Shown: one piece after another, positions 8,942-16,632 of the stretch | How the letters are laid out: the number at the start of each line of letters is the position of its first letter | How positions within the stretch are numbered: position 1 is the first letter of the stretch | Assembly (NCBI GenBank): GCA_002294045.1 | Contig: DBEP01000107.1 | Location: 65,187-129,186, forward strand | Direction: 5' to 3' | Source: Lachnoclostridium sp. UBA903 | Lineage (GTDB): Bacteria > Bacillota > Clostridia > Lachnospirales > Lachnospiraceae | DNA length: 64,000 bases | The notes under the pieces: model-generated | What the model saw: only the letters and a program-made list of their open reading frames with translations | What the model was told of the DNA's origin: nothing | Database searches by the model: none | Position numbers and translations under genes: made by a program

Positions 8942-9937
8942 ATGTTTGAAAATACCCGATTTTTATCGTGCCAAATAAAAAAACCGGTAACTCCGACAGC
9001 TATAAGTTATGGTTTTTCATCTTTTCCGGAACAGAACACCTTTCATAATAAAGCCATTGTCAGACGGAATCTGCCGGACAATATGAAAAATGCCGATTTT
9101 TTCATAACCGGCAGAATGGATGTATTCTTAAGGCCTCCTGTCAAAGATTTTGCTTTGCAGAATCTCTATCATATGGAGGCCTTTAGTATTTTTTATTGTG
9201 ATAAAAATTTTTTTACAAAACGAAAAGATTATAATTCCTATCTTATTTTATATACTTATGAAGGCGGAGGTCTTCTGGAATATGAAGAAAAAACTTACCA
9301 TTTGTCGGCAGGAGACGGCTTCTTTATCGATTGCAGGCAGCCCCATCGGTATCAGACAGAAGGAAGCTGCTGGAAACATAGCGTATTTCATCTGAACGGT
9401 CCCCTGATGTCATCTGTTTTCAATGAATATATGCAAACCGGTTCAGCCGTGTTTTCCCAGCCGATAACCGGAAATTACCAAACCGGATTAGAAAGGCTGC
9501 TTACCGTCTATAGTACGGCACAACCGCACCGGGACTGGCTGGCATCCGATTGTATCAGTCATATTCTGACTGATTTACTGCTCACTTCCTATTCGGAGCA
9601 TGCTAATTCATCCGTTCCGGAAAATCTTCGGTATCTGATAAAGTACATGGAAAATAATTTTTCTTCTGTACTTAGCCTGGATTTTTTATCCAGATTTTCC
9701 GGCATCAGCAAATATTATCTTTCCAGGGAATTTAAAAAATATACGGGTTTTTCGCCTACGGATTATCTGATTCTGCTCAGGGTGGAACACGCAAAATCCC
9801 TGTTACGCTCCACCACTCTGCCGGCCAATAAAATTGCACATATTGCCGGGATCCACGACATCAATAACTTTAACAACCTTTTCAAAAAGAAAACCGGAAT
9901 GACTCCTGGACAATATAGAAAGAAAAGCGGCCGATAA
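8942..9937 (+). CDS. AraC family transcriptional regulator
   Basis: The 331-residue protein has an N-terminal cupin-like sensing domain (YEGGGLLEYEEKTYHLSAGDGFFID, then RQPHRYQTEG) and a C-terminal AraC double helix-turn-helix (LSLDFLSRFSGISKYYLSREFKKYTGFSP, then IAHIAGIHDINNFNNLFKKKTGMTPGQYR). Such proteins sense a sugar and activate a neighbouring catabolic gene. The divergent glycoside hydrolase, 143 bases away, is the obvious target. GAGG upstream of ATG 8942 supports this start over an ATG at 8894. Confidence 0.88.
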   Translation: MFENTRFLSCQIKKPVTPTAISYGFSSFPEQNTFHNKAIVRRNLPDNMKNADFFITGRMDVFLRPPVKDFALQNLYHMEAFSIFYCDKNFFTKRKDYNSYLILYTYEGGGLLEYEEKTYHLSAGDGFFIDCRQPHRYQTEGSCWKHSVFHLNGPLMSSVFNEYMQTGSAVFSQPITGNYQTGLERLLTVYSTAQPHRDWLASDCISHILTDLLLTSYSEHANSSVPENLRYLIKYMENNFSSVLSLDFLSRFSGISKYYLSREFKKYTGFSPTDYLILLRVEHAKSLLRSTTLPANKIAHIAGIHDINNFNNLFKKKTGMTPGQYRKKSGR

Positions 9938-9949
9938 TTAAACCGGCCG
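9928..9949 (-). terminator. Possible terminator at the end of the HAD gene
   Basis: Two CGGCCG copies 10 bases apart can pair and, on the minus strand, are followed by CTTTTCTTTC. The stem overlaps the 3' ends of both convergent genes. Confidence 0.35.
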
Positions 9950-10624
9950 ATTAATATTCAAAGAAGTATCGCTATTTAAGAATTCGTAATAATTGCTGAT
10001 TATAGAATGAATTTCTTTCATGTTCCTAAAAAATTCCTGACTTCCTTCAGGAACAACCGCAATAATTTTTCCAATGCCTGCTGCATTAGCCGCCCTTATT
10101 CCCGAAACTGCATCTTCAAAAACTATGCAATTTTTAGGAGCTACATTGATAGCCCGGGCTGCTTTGATATAAATATCCGGAGCTGGCTTTCCAGGAATGG
10201 AACCGTCATTATAGACGATTTTGTTACAGTCAAACCATTCTTTTAAGCCAAGTTGATGAATATAAAAGTCTACATTTGTTTTTCCAGATGCAGTTGCAAT
10301 CGCTCGGGGTATTTTTTTCATTTTTAGGTTATCTAATAATTCCGTGGCTCCGGGAGCTAATTGGAATGAAAGTTGAGCAGCACACAATTGTCGGTAAAGT
10401 TCCTCCTTTTGCTCTGATAGCTCAAATAGTTTATCTTGTGATAAAGGTTTTCCAAACAAGTATTCAAAGATAAAATCATTACTTCGGCCATGTATATATT
10501 CCTGAAATTCCAAGTCGGAAATTTCTCTGTGAATTATTTCTTTCGCGAAGTTTCTCCAGGCAAGCTCCTGCTGGGCCGAATCCCAAAACAGCGTACCGTT
10601 AAAGTCAAAAATAACGCCTTTCAT
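9938..10624 (-). CDS. HAD-superfamily phosphatase (beta-phosphoglucomutase-like)
   Basis: The 228-residue protein starts with the HAD motif I DFNGTLFWD, has TASGKTN as motif II (the Thr/Ser position), and KPAPDIYIKAARAINVAPKNCIVFEDAVSGIRAANAAG as motifs III and IV. This is the layout of the CbbY/beta-phosphoglucomutase subgroup with a helical cap, acting on sugar phosphates in the cytoplasm. AAGGAG lies 9 bases before the ATG at 10624. The O-acetyltransferase gene ends 23 bases upstream, which suggests one operon. Confidence 0.82.
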   Translation of the reverse strand: MKGVIFDFNGTLFWDSAQQELAWRNFAKEIIHREISDLEFQEYIHGRSNDFIFEYLFGKPLSQDKLFELSEQKEELYRQLCAAQLSFQLAPGATELLDNLKMKKIPRAIATASGKTNVDFYIHQLGLKEWFDCNKIVYNDGSIPGKPAPDIYIKAARAINVAPKNCIVFEDAVSGIRAANAAGIGKIIAVVPEGSQEFFRNMKEIHSIISNYYEFLNSDTSLNINRPV

Positions 10625-10647
10625 ATATAACAACTCCTTATATGATA

Positions 10648-11256
10648 TTACTCCCATACATCCAGCTCTCTGTCCTTAAAGAAGTATTTTTTGTCTTTCT
10701 TACCAATTTCACGAGTAACCCGGCATGGTGCACCTAATGCAACTACATTGGAAGGAATATTATCCGTCACTACACTTCCTGCTCCGATTACTGAATTATC
10801 GCCTATCGTTACTCCCGGAAGTATCTGAACGCCTGAACCAATCCAAACATTTTTCCCTATATGAACAGGAAGATTATATACATAATTATGTTCCCTCAAT
10901 ACGGGCAGTATAGGATGACCCGACGTAGCAATAACTACATTCGGCGCAATCATGCAATCATTTCCCACGTATATATCTGCATCATCTACAAGAGTTAAAT
11001 TAAAATTACAATATATACCGCTTCCGAAATGTACATGGTGACCACCCCAGTTTGCATGTAACGGAGGTTCTATATGGCAGCCGTCACCGATTTCAGCAAA
11101 CATTTCCTTAAGTAATTGCTGCCGCTTATTTTGTTCCAGGGGCCTGGTGGAATTGTAGTCATAAAGTTTCTCCATATAATTAAGCTGTTTACCCATTATC
11201 TCCGGGTCATCATAACGATATACAAGTCCATTCTCTTTTCTCTCTTTATTCGTCAT
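10648..11256 (-). CDS. maa: Maltose/galactoside O-acetyltransferase-type acyltransferase
   Basis: This is a 202-residue left-handed beta-helix acetyltransferase of the LacA/Maa group. It shows the N-terminal mac domain (residues about 5-60) followed by hexapeptide repeats, with NWGGHHVHFGSGIYCNFNL, the catalytic His region ATSGHPI, IGKNVWIGSGVQILPGVTIGDNSVIGAGSVVT and GAPCRV. It transfers acetyl from acetyl-CoA to a sugar. AGGAGG precedes ATG 11256. It forms a two-gene unit with the downstream HAD gene, divergent from an AraC regulator. Confidence 0.85.
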   Translation of the reverse strand: MTNKERKENGLVYRYDDPEIMGKQLNYMEKLYDYNSTRPLEQNKRQQLLKEMFAEIGDGCHIEPPLHANWGGHHVHFGSGIYCNFNLTLVDDADIYVGNDCMIAPNVVIATSGHPILPVLREHNYVYNLPVHIGKNVWIGSGVQILPGVTIGDNSVIGAGSVVTDNIPSNVVALGAPCRVTREIGKKDKKYFFKDRELDVWE

Positions 11257-11476
11257 AAAAAAGCTGCCTCCTATGAGTTTAAATAGCTCCATATCTGAAG
11301 CGATTAATTTTATAGCATCAAACAGACCTGTTTAGATTCTGTTGATATTTTAAACAATGTTCATATTTTCTGCACATAATATTAACTATCAAAATTGTAT
11401 CTAATTATCCTTGGAGTTTCTATTAAAATCAGCTATAATAATATCAAAATCGTATATTTATTTTGGAGGTGATACT

Positions 11477-12358
11477 ATGGGCTCACCATTAGAAGTGTTT
11501 TCCGATTTATCAGAGCGACTACATTATAACCTGCCAGATTTTCCATTGTATGCCCGTAAAGACAAACTGCTTCGATATGGATACACCGCCGCATGCCATT
11601 GGCATCCGGATTTGGAGTTTATTCTTGTGCTCGAAGGAGCAATGGATTTTTTCGTAAATGGAACAACTGTACATATAGATACACATAATGGGATTTTCGT
11701 TAATAGCAAGCGCCTGCACTACGGCTATTCTGCTGATAAAGCTAACTGCTTCTTCATGGCTGTAGTTATCCATCCAGTATTGCTTTCTGAGAATTCTCAG
11801 GCAGTCAAAGTATATTTGGAGCAGAAATTCGGAGCAGATAGCGACGATTTTATATTATTGAATCCCAAAATTGATTGGCAGCAGGAAGCTTTACTTTTAC
11901 TTAGCCAAATATTTGATGAAATGCATAGTGATACTTGTAATCCATTACGCTTACTGTCGCAGGCTGTGTTTCTTTGTGCTAATATGGGAGAGCATGTTCA
12001 GCAAGCCCCAGGGTTCCGTATGGATGAGCAGTTGCGGAAGATTGTTTGGGAAATGACAGGATTCATTCACCGGCATTATGACACGAAGATAACGCTTGAT
12101 GACATTGCGGCATCGGGTGCTGTGTGCAGAAGTAAATGCTGCGAATTGTTCAATAAGTACCTGGGACAAACACCTAACACCTATGTGATGAGGTATCGCA
12201 TTACCAAAAGCTGTGATATGCTGCGTGAAACAAACAGAACTGTTTGCGACATAGCGATAACATGCGGCTTTCAAAGCGCGAGCTATTTTTCATATGTTTT
12301 TCGCGGCGAAACAGGATTAACACCCCGGAATTACCGGAAGCAAACCACAGCGTCCTAA
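11477..12358 (+). CDS. AraC family transcriptional regulator
   Basis: The protein is 293 residues. Its N-terminal cupin region contains GYTAACHWHPDLEFILVLEG and a later NSKRLHYGYS, typical of AraC sensors. The C-terminal helix-turn-helix pair spans ITLDDIAASGAVCRSKCCELFNKYLGQTPNTYVM and VCDIAITCGFQSASYFSYVFRGETGLTPRNYRK. GGAGGTGAT lies 6 bases before ATG 11477. It is divergent from the acetyltransferase-HAD operon, its likely target. Confidence 0.88.
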   Translation: MGSPLEVFSDLSERLHYNLPDFPLYARKDKLLRYGYTAACHWHPDLEFILVLEGAMDFFVNGTTVHIDTHNGIFVNSKRLHYGYSADKANCFFMAVVIHPVLLSENSQAVKVYLEQKFGADSDDFILLNPKIDWQQEALLLLSQIFDEMHSDTCNPLRLLSQAVFLCANMGEHVQQAPGFRMDEQLRKIVWEMTGFIHRHYDTKITLDDIAASGAVCRSKCCELFNKYLGQTPNTYVMRYRITKSCDMLRETNRTVCDIAITCGFQSASYFSYVFRGETGLTPRNYRKQTTAS

Positions 12359-12423
12359 TTCCCTGAAACAACTGCCGTCAATCAATCCAACAGCTCCTCT
12401 TGGCCAGGAGTACCGCTTTCCAG

Positions 12424-12467
12424 ACACAGAAATACCGCCCTTGTCCACATGGGCGGTATTTCTGTGT
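12424..12467. terminator. Bidirectional intrinsic terminator
   Basis: A 17-bp perfect stem (ACACAGAAATACCGCCC and complement) with a 10-base loop lies between the convergent AraC and LysM/GH18 genes. A-rich and T-rich arms flank the GC core, the usual form of a two-way terminator. Confidence 0.75.
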
Positions 12468-12562
12468 AATGTGACAGGCAGAATAGACCTTCCGGCCCAC
12501 TCTAATTTCAAGGCCGCTTCATACCTGTATTATTATAATCATATACGGATAATAGCTGTTTG

Positions 12563-13852
12563 CTATATTAGTTTGATTATATCAAAATATACATTAGTAA
12601 TTGTCCATAATTGTTGATAATAAATCATTATATTCCACACTCCGCTCCCTCTAAGACCGTAATTTAAAATTACTCTATCCAGTACGTCAATACTTCTGGC
12701 ATCTACAAACCACACGATATGCTGAGACGGATAACCAATGAAAAAATCATTATAGTAAAAATAAGGCGTTTGCGACTCTTCATCAAATTGAATTGCTACA
12801 CCAACTTCATAGGCTAATTCCAGAACAGAATTTATTGTAAGCGAAGCAGCATAGGATTCGTTGGGTCTGTATGGCAGCTGCCAATCATATCCAATAGTCG
12901 GCTTACCGATAATAATTTTGTCCGGTGGGACCTGGGGACCTACGTAATCAATTAATGCCCTTATATTATTAATATCACTGACCGGGGCAGGAGGCTCATA
13001 ATTAGTCCCCCATTCAAATCTTAGATATATGATACCGTCCACATAATTGCTTAAAGAGTTATAATCAATTTGTTCAAATTCTATTCTGCTGTCAACCACC
13101 TGCATTCTATAGTTAATTGTGATAAAGAATAAAAAACCTTCCTGCTGCAAACGATTCCATATTTTTTGTACTAAGTTTTGATAAAGCGATTGATTACTCT
13201 CATTCAGAAAATCAAAAACTAAATTTAATCCCAGATAACCCTGCCTTCTCATTATTTCAACAAATTCATTAATATTTCTATCCTGGTATTCATCGTTAAG
13301 CAATACGTTATAGGCAGTCTCTATATCCGGAACGCCCTGAGGTGTTAAGGTAGACAGCATCAGGAGCGGAATAACACTATAATCTTTTGATGTTTGTATT
13401 ATTTCTGAGTCATCATAATAGGTAAGTATTTCACCTTCTTCTGTTGTCGTGTAATTAAAAATAGAAAGATAAGTAAGATTGGGCAAAGTCCTGATAAGCG
13501 TTTCCTGCCTGATATAAGGATAAGCAAAACCGTTTGTTGTTATGCTTGCGACGGTATTATAGCTTATTGTTAAGGTTTCACCCGGATATAGGTATTGCCT
13601 GTCTGCAAGATACGGATTATTCCTCAGTAGCTGCATAACTGTTACGCTGTACAAATCTGCAATGCCTTGTAATGTATCTCCCTGCTGTACTATATATGAC
13701 TGCTCGGGATAAGCAATGATTATAGTTTGGCCTATAGCTAAATTAGATGGATATAACAATCCGTTATCTTGTATTATTTTATCAACGGTAATCCCAAATC
13801 TTTCAGCAATTGTATATATATTATCTCCTTGTTGGACAACGTATATTTCCAT
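12563..13852 (-). CDS. LysM/GH18-fold protein, spore-cortex YaaH/SleL-like, catalytic motif degenerate
   Basis: The 429-residue protein has two LysM domains (residues about 1-48 and 52-97: YVVQQGDNIYTIAERFGI and YIVQQGDTLQGIADLYSV) and then a GH18 barrel, the layout of the spore cortex glucosaminidases SleL/YaaH. LysM binds peptidoglycan glycans. The GH18 active-site strand, normally DxDxE, reads LGLNLVFDFLNES (about residues 207-219). The expected catalytic Glu position is Asp and the preceding Asp is Val. It may therefore bind without cleaving. GAGGAAG precedes ATG 13852. No signal peptide is seen, as in spore-deposited YaaH. Confidence 0.75.
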   Translation of the reverse strand: MEIYVVQQGDNIYTIAERFGITVDKIIQDNGLLYPSNLAIGQTIIIAYPEQSYIVQQGDTLQGIADLYSVTVMQLLRNNPYLADRQYLYPGETLTISYNTVASITTNGFAYPYIRQETLIRTLPNLTYLSIFNYTTTEEGEILTYYDDSEIIQTSKDYSVIPLLMLSTLTPQGVPDIETAYNVLLNDEYQDRNINEFVEIMRRQGYLGLNLVFDFLNESNQSLYQNLVQKIWNRLQQEGFLFFITINYRMQVVDSRIEFEQIDYNSLSNYVDGIIYLRFEWGTNYEPPAPVSDINNIRALIDYVGPQVPPDKIIIGKPTIGYDWQLPYRPNESYAASLTINSVLELAYEVGVAIQFDEESQTPYFYYNDFFIGYPSQHIVWFVDARSIDVLDRVILNYGLRGSGVWNIMIYYQQLWTITNVYFDIIKLI

Positions 13853-13989
13853 AAACTTCCTCAATCTAATTGTTATTATAAATATATGTTTAATATATGT
13901 TTAAAGAATATAAATATAGAATCTTTTTCATCCGGCATTTGAATTCCCGCAGGAAAAAATTCGGCAGCTTTCAGAGCTTAAATTTTTTA

Positions 13990-14039
13990 TTGACGGAACA
14001 ATGTTCTGTCAATTATAATAAATTCAGAACCTTGTTCTG
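13990..14039 (+). promoter_or_regulatory. Promoter with palindromic TetR-type operators
   Basis: TTGACG (13990-13995) and TATAAT (14014-14019) are 18 bases apart. The palindrome GAACAATGTTC (13996-14006) lies in the spacer and CAGAACCTTGTTCTG (14025-14039) covers the probable start site. Both share GAAC-N3-GTTC, so the downstream TetR protein probably represses its own operon here. Confidence 0.7.
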
Positions 14040-14057
14040 TACGGAAAGGAGAATGCT

Positions 14058-14645
14058 ATGCCCCGAATAATAAAAGCGCCGGGTATGAGGCGGCAGGAAC
14101 TTATTGACATTGCCTTGAAACAATTTTTTAAAAACGGCTATGAGAAAACGTCCATCCGCTCTATTTTAAAAGAAGCAGATGGGGAAATCGGCATGTTTTA
14201 CCACTATTTCAAATCTAAAAATGAAATATATGAAGCGGCTCTAGAGAAATATAACGATAAATTTATTACCAAAGTTATTGAAATTGTCAACGCTTCCGGC
14301 TTGAATTTTGAAGAAAAACTGGACCGGTTATTCTCCGTCATGTCAGGCTCTGTTTCCGAATACAGCCTGATGTATACCGCAAAAGCAAATCCTGAAATTA
14401 TGACGCTTCTGCATCATAAAACATTGCGGAAGATGGTGCCTGTATTTGAACTGTTTATTCTGGACGGAATAAAAATGAATGTCCTAAAAACGCCGATACA
14501 AAATACCTATTTGTTAAGCGAATTTGTTCTTTATGGTGTCAGTGCCGTAATACATGACCCTGAAGTAAACTCAATGGAGAAAAAAATCGGCTATGCCAAA
14601 AAACTTATAGTCCAAATATTGGGCATGGATAGAGGAGGGATATAA
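14058..14645 (+). CDS. TetR/AcrR family transcriptional regulator
   Basis: The 195-residue protein has the TetR N-terminal helix-turn-helix (RQELIDIALKQFFKNGYEKTSIRSIL, then GEIGMFYHYFKSKNEIYEAAL, residues about 10-57). The remainder is an all-helical ligand domain with no assigned ligand. AAAGGAG precedes the ATG. Its stop is one base before the methyltransferase gene, so the two are co-transcribed from the promoter carrying GAAC-N3-GTTC palindromes. Confidence 0.9.
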   Translation: MPRIIKAPGMRRQELIDIALKQFFKNGYEKTSIRSILKEADGEIGMFYHYFKSKNEIYEAALEKYNDKFITKVIEIVNASGLNFEEKLDRLFSVMSGSVSEYSLMYTAKANPEIMTLLHHKTLRKMVPVFELFILDGIKMNVLKTPIQNTYLLSEFVLYGVSAVIHDPEVNSMEKKIGYAKKLIVQILGMDRGGI

Positions 14646-14646
14646 A

Positions 14647-15351
14647 ATGGCATCCTACGGAGAAAAAGAGTTACAAAAACAGGCTGCAAAATATATGGCT
14701 GTTGTAATGCTGCAAAGGATTACAGGGCTGGCATGTTTTCTGTCGGCGGCAGGAAAGCTGTCCCATATACGTGGTTGGATTTATTTCTCAATCTATTTTA
14801 TCGTATCAATCATAACGCTTTTGATTATGTCTTATAAACACAGAGAAACCTTAAGCGAAAGAGGAAAGAAACATGATAACACAAAAAGCTGGGATATAAT
14901 CTGCCTTTGCGTGTATGTGCCGTCCGCATTTTATTTGATTTACATTGCTGCCGGTCTGGATGTCCGTTTCGGATGGTCTTATCTTCCAATGCCTTTTATG
15001 TATGCCGGCCTTGTTCTTTATGCTGTTTCAGCCGTAATGGGAATATGGCCGGTAATGGAAAACAAACACTTTGAATCAATCTCACGTATCCAGAATGACA
15101 GAAAACAAACGGTAATTACCACAGGCCCTTACAAATTGATAAGACATCCGGGATATTCCGCCATAATTATCTGGGCGCTTTCTGTCCCTATGCTTTTCGG
15201 TTCACTGTTCTCCGGATTGGTATCGGCTGTTATTATTATCACGATTATCATTAGAACTTATTTAGAAGACTCTATGTTAAAGAAGGAATTATCCGGTTAT
15301 TCGGAGTATGCGGATAGGGTAAAATATAAACTGGTGCCTTTTATTTGGTAA
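14647..15351 (+). CDS. Isoprenylcysteine carboxyl methyltransferase-family membrane protein
   Basis: The 234-residue protein has about five hydrophobic segments and the PEMT/ICMT C-terminal signature TTGPYKLIRHPGYSAIIIWALSVP (residues about 158-181), then RTYLEDSMLKKELSGYSEYADRVKYKLVPFIW. This signature forms the S-adenosylmethionine site in bacterial ICMT-like proteins. The methyl acceptor in bacteria is unknown. It is paired with a TetR repressor, which suggests induction by a membrane-active or xenobiotic compound. GAGGAGGGAT precedes the ATG. Confidence 0.8.
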   Translation: MASYGEKELQKQAAKYMAVVMLQRITGLACFLSAAGKLSHIRGWIYFSIYFIVSIITLLIMSYKHRETLSERGKKHDNTKSWDIICLCVYVPSAFYLIYIAAGLDVRFGWSYLPMPFMYAGLVLYAVSAVMGIWPVMENKHFESISRIQNDRKQTVITTGPYKLIRHPGYSAIIIWALSVPMLFGSLFSGLVSAVIIITIIIRTYLEDSMLKKELSGYSEYADRVKYKLVPFIW

Positions 15352-15477
15352 AGCTGCTAAGGGTATTTCTAAATTATCTTCCAAAAAATATGCTAACTTC
15401 TTTGTAAACAAAATGTGCCCCTTGTTTTCCCCCAATCATGCCATCCGTTTCGAGTCTTGTTGAAAGGGGTGGTGCTT

Positions 15478-15609
15478 ATGTACATTGCATATAGTGATTT
15501 ATTCACGTTTGTAATTATGCTTACAGCTATAATAACCCTTGTCAGAAATGACAAGCGCAAAAAAATAGCCGCCCTTGTCTCTGGAAAGCTAAGGCGGCTA
15601 CTTTCATAG
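15478..15609 (+). CDS. Putative holin-like type I toxin (43 aa)
   Basis: The peptide has one membrane span (LFTFVIMLTAIITLV) after MYIAYSD and a Lys/Arg-rich tail, the pattern of holin-like toxins of type I toxin-antitoxin systems. The ribosome binding site GAAAGGGGTGG (15462-15472) could be masked by upstream CCCCTT (15418-15423), as is usual for such toxins. A hairpin inside its 3' end has a U7 tract on the opposite strand, which suggests an antisense RNA. Identification rests on size, composition and RNA layout. Confidence 0.55.
   Translation: MYIAYSDLFTFVIMLTAIITLVRNDKRKKIAALVSGKLRRLLS
15566..15600 (-). terminator. Minus-strand terminator inside the toxin gene, possibly of an antisense antitoxin RNA
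   Basis: TAGCCGCC(C)TT and AAGGCGGCTA form a stem with one bulge. On the minus strand it is followed by TTTTTTT; on the plus strand only CTTTC follows. A minus-strand transcript would overlap the toxin 3' end. Confidence 0.5.
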
Positions 15610-15937
15610 CTTACTAATTGTAAATATGCAAAATATTAGAACTTTCCGGCATCAGAGGCCTGCTGGACCGCAACATGAAACCTTTAAAATACGGCATTTT
15701 TACCGCTGAAATATAGAAATAACGTAGGAATAAACCGCATTTATACACTTTCAGATACGCTATTTTTGCACAAAACATCTGTTAATTTTTAGAGTTCAAG
15801 TCGGCTTTGTTCCAGCAAAAACAAAAGGTAATATAGATTTATTAGAGCAACAGCTTCATTCTTACAAGCCTCAAACCTACAAGCAAAGCTGTCAGGTGTG
15901 GTGCCCTTTTTTCAGAGGACATCAGATTAAAAAAAGG

Positions 15938-16212
15938 CATTGCAATTAGCTTGGTGAGCATCAAGAGCAGACCATGCTTGCCCATAATAAACAAGCCCGA
16001 ATTCATGAGCTACTTTACATGATGGAAAACACCGTTCTCAGCCTGAAAGAATACCGGGAGGATGTGGTCAAGGGATCATTACCAAGGTAGTGGTTTTGTC
16101 CGCCGACCGCATTCGAATTATTTTTAAGGCAATTCGGAAATGGAACAGGAACTGCCGGGTGAATAGCAGGAGAATCCGCCACAAAAGCTGGCGGCATTTC
16201 TCTTTCGGATAG
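15938..16212 (+). pseudogene. Remnant of a site-specific recombinase C-terminus (frameshifted)
   Basis: One frame reads NKQARIHELLYMMENTVLSL and then EYREDVVKG. After a one-base shift near 16070 the next frame continues IITKVVVLSADRIRIIF. This succession resembles the C-terminal end of large serine recombinases, but stops and the frameshift show that it is dead. The flanking 15610-15937 and 16213-16344 hold no intact gene. It may mark a former integration event next to the cassette that follows. Confidence 0.4.
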
Positions 16213-16344
16213 CTTTTCTGCTATATTTCAATGGCTTTCACCAAAATGCTGTGAATATTTTCATAATTTACACGAATCTAATTGCTTTATTCGCCGCTGC
16301 GATATATAATATATACAACATTTAATTGGCAAAGGATAGTTTTA

Positions 16345-16632
16345 ATGGACTATATGACAGCAAAAGAAGCAGCGGAAAAATGGGCAATCACTCCTCGTCG
16401 GGTACAGGTGCTCTGCACACAGGGAAAAATACCGGGTGCTGTTCGTTTTGGGGTCACTTGGGCAATACCTAAAAACATGGTAGAACCTAAAGATGGCCGA
16501 TATAAAAGCAAAAATGAGGCAAAGCTGTTATTTAAGGATGGTATAAATTATGGAAGCTCAAATTACTATAAGTGGTGGAATAATTGGGGAATTATCAGAA
16601 AAAATCCCTTCGAACATTATAGCCTTAAATGA
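16345..16632 (+). CDS. Excisionase-like helix-turn-helix protein
   Basis: The protein is up to 95 residues. MTAKEAAEKWAITPRRVQVLC (residues about 4-24) is the winged-helix signature of Xis/MerR-like HTH proteins often found just ahead of restriction or toxin modules in Firmicutes. AAAGGAT precedes the ATG. Its last 28 codons overlap the ATPase gene in another frame, so the C-terminus (rich in Trp, Asn and Tyr) may not be functional. It could regulate the ATPase-methyltransferase cassette. Confidence 0.65.
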   Translation: MDYMTAKEAAEKWAITPRRVQVLCTQGKIPGAVRFGVTWAIPKNMVEPKDGRYKSKNEAKLLFKDGINYGSSNYYKWWNNWGIIRKNPFEHYSLK

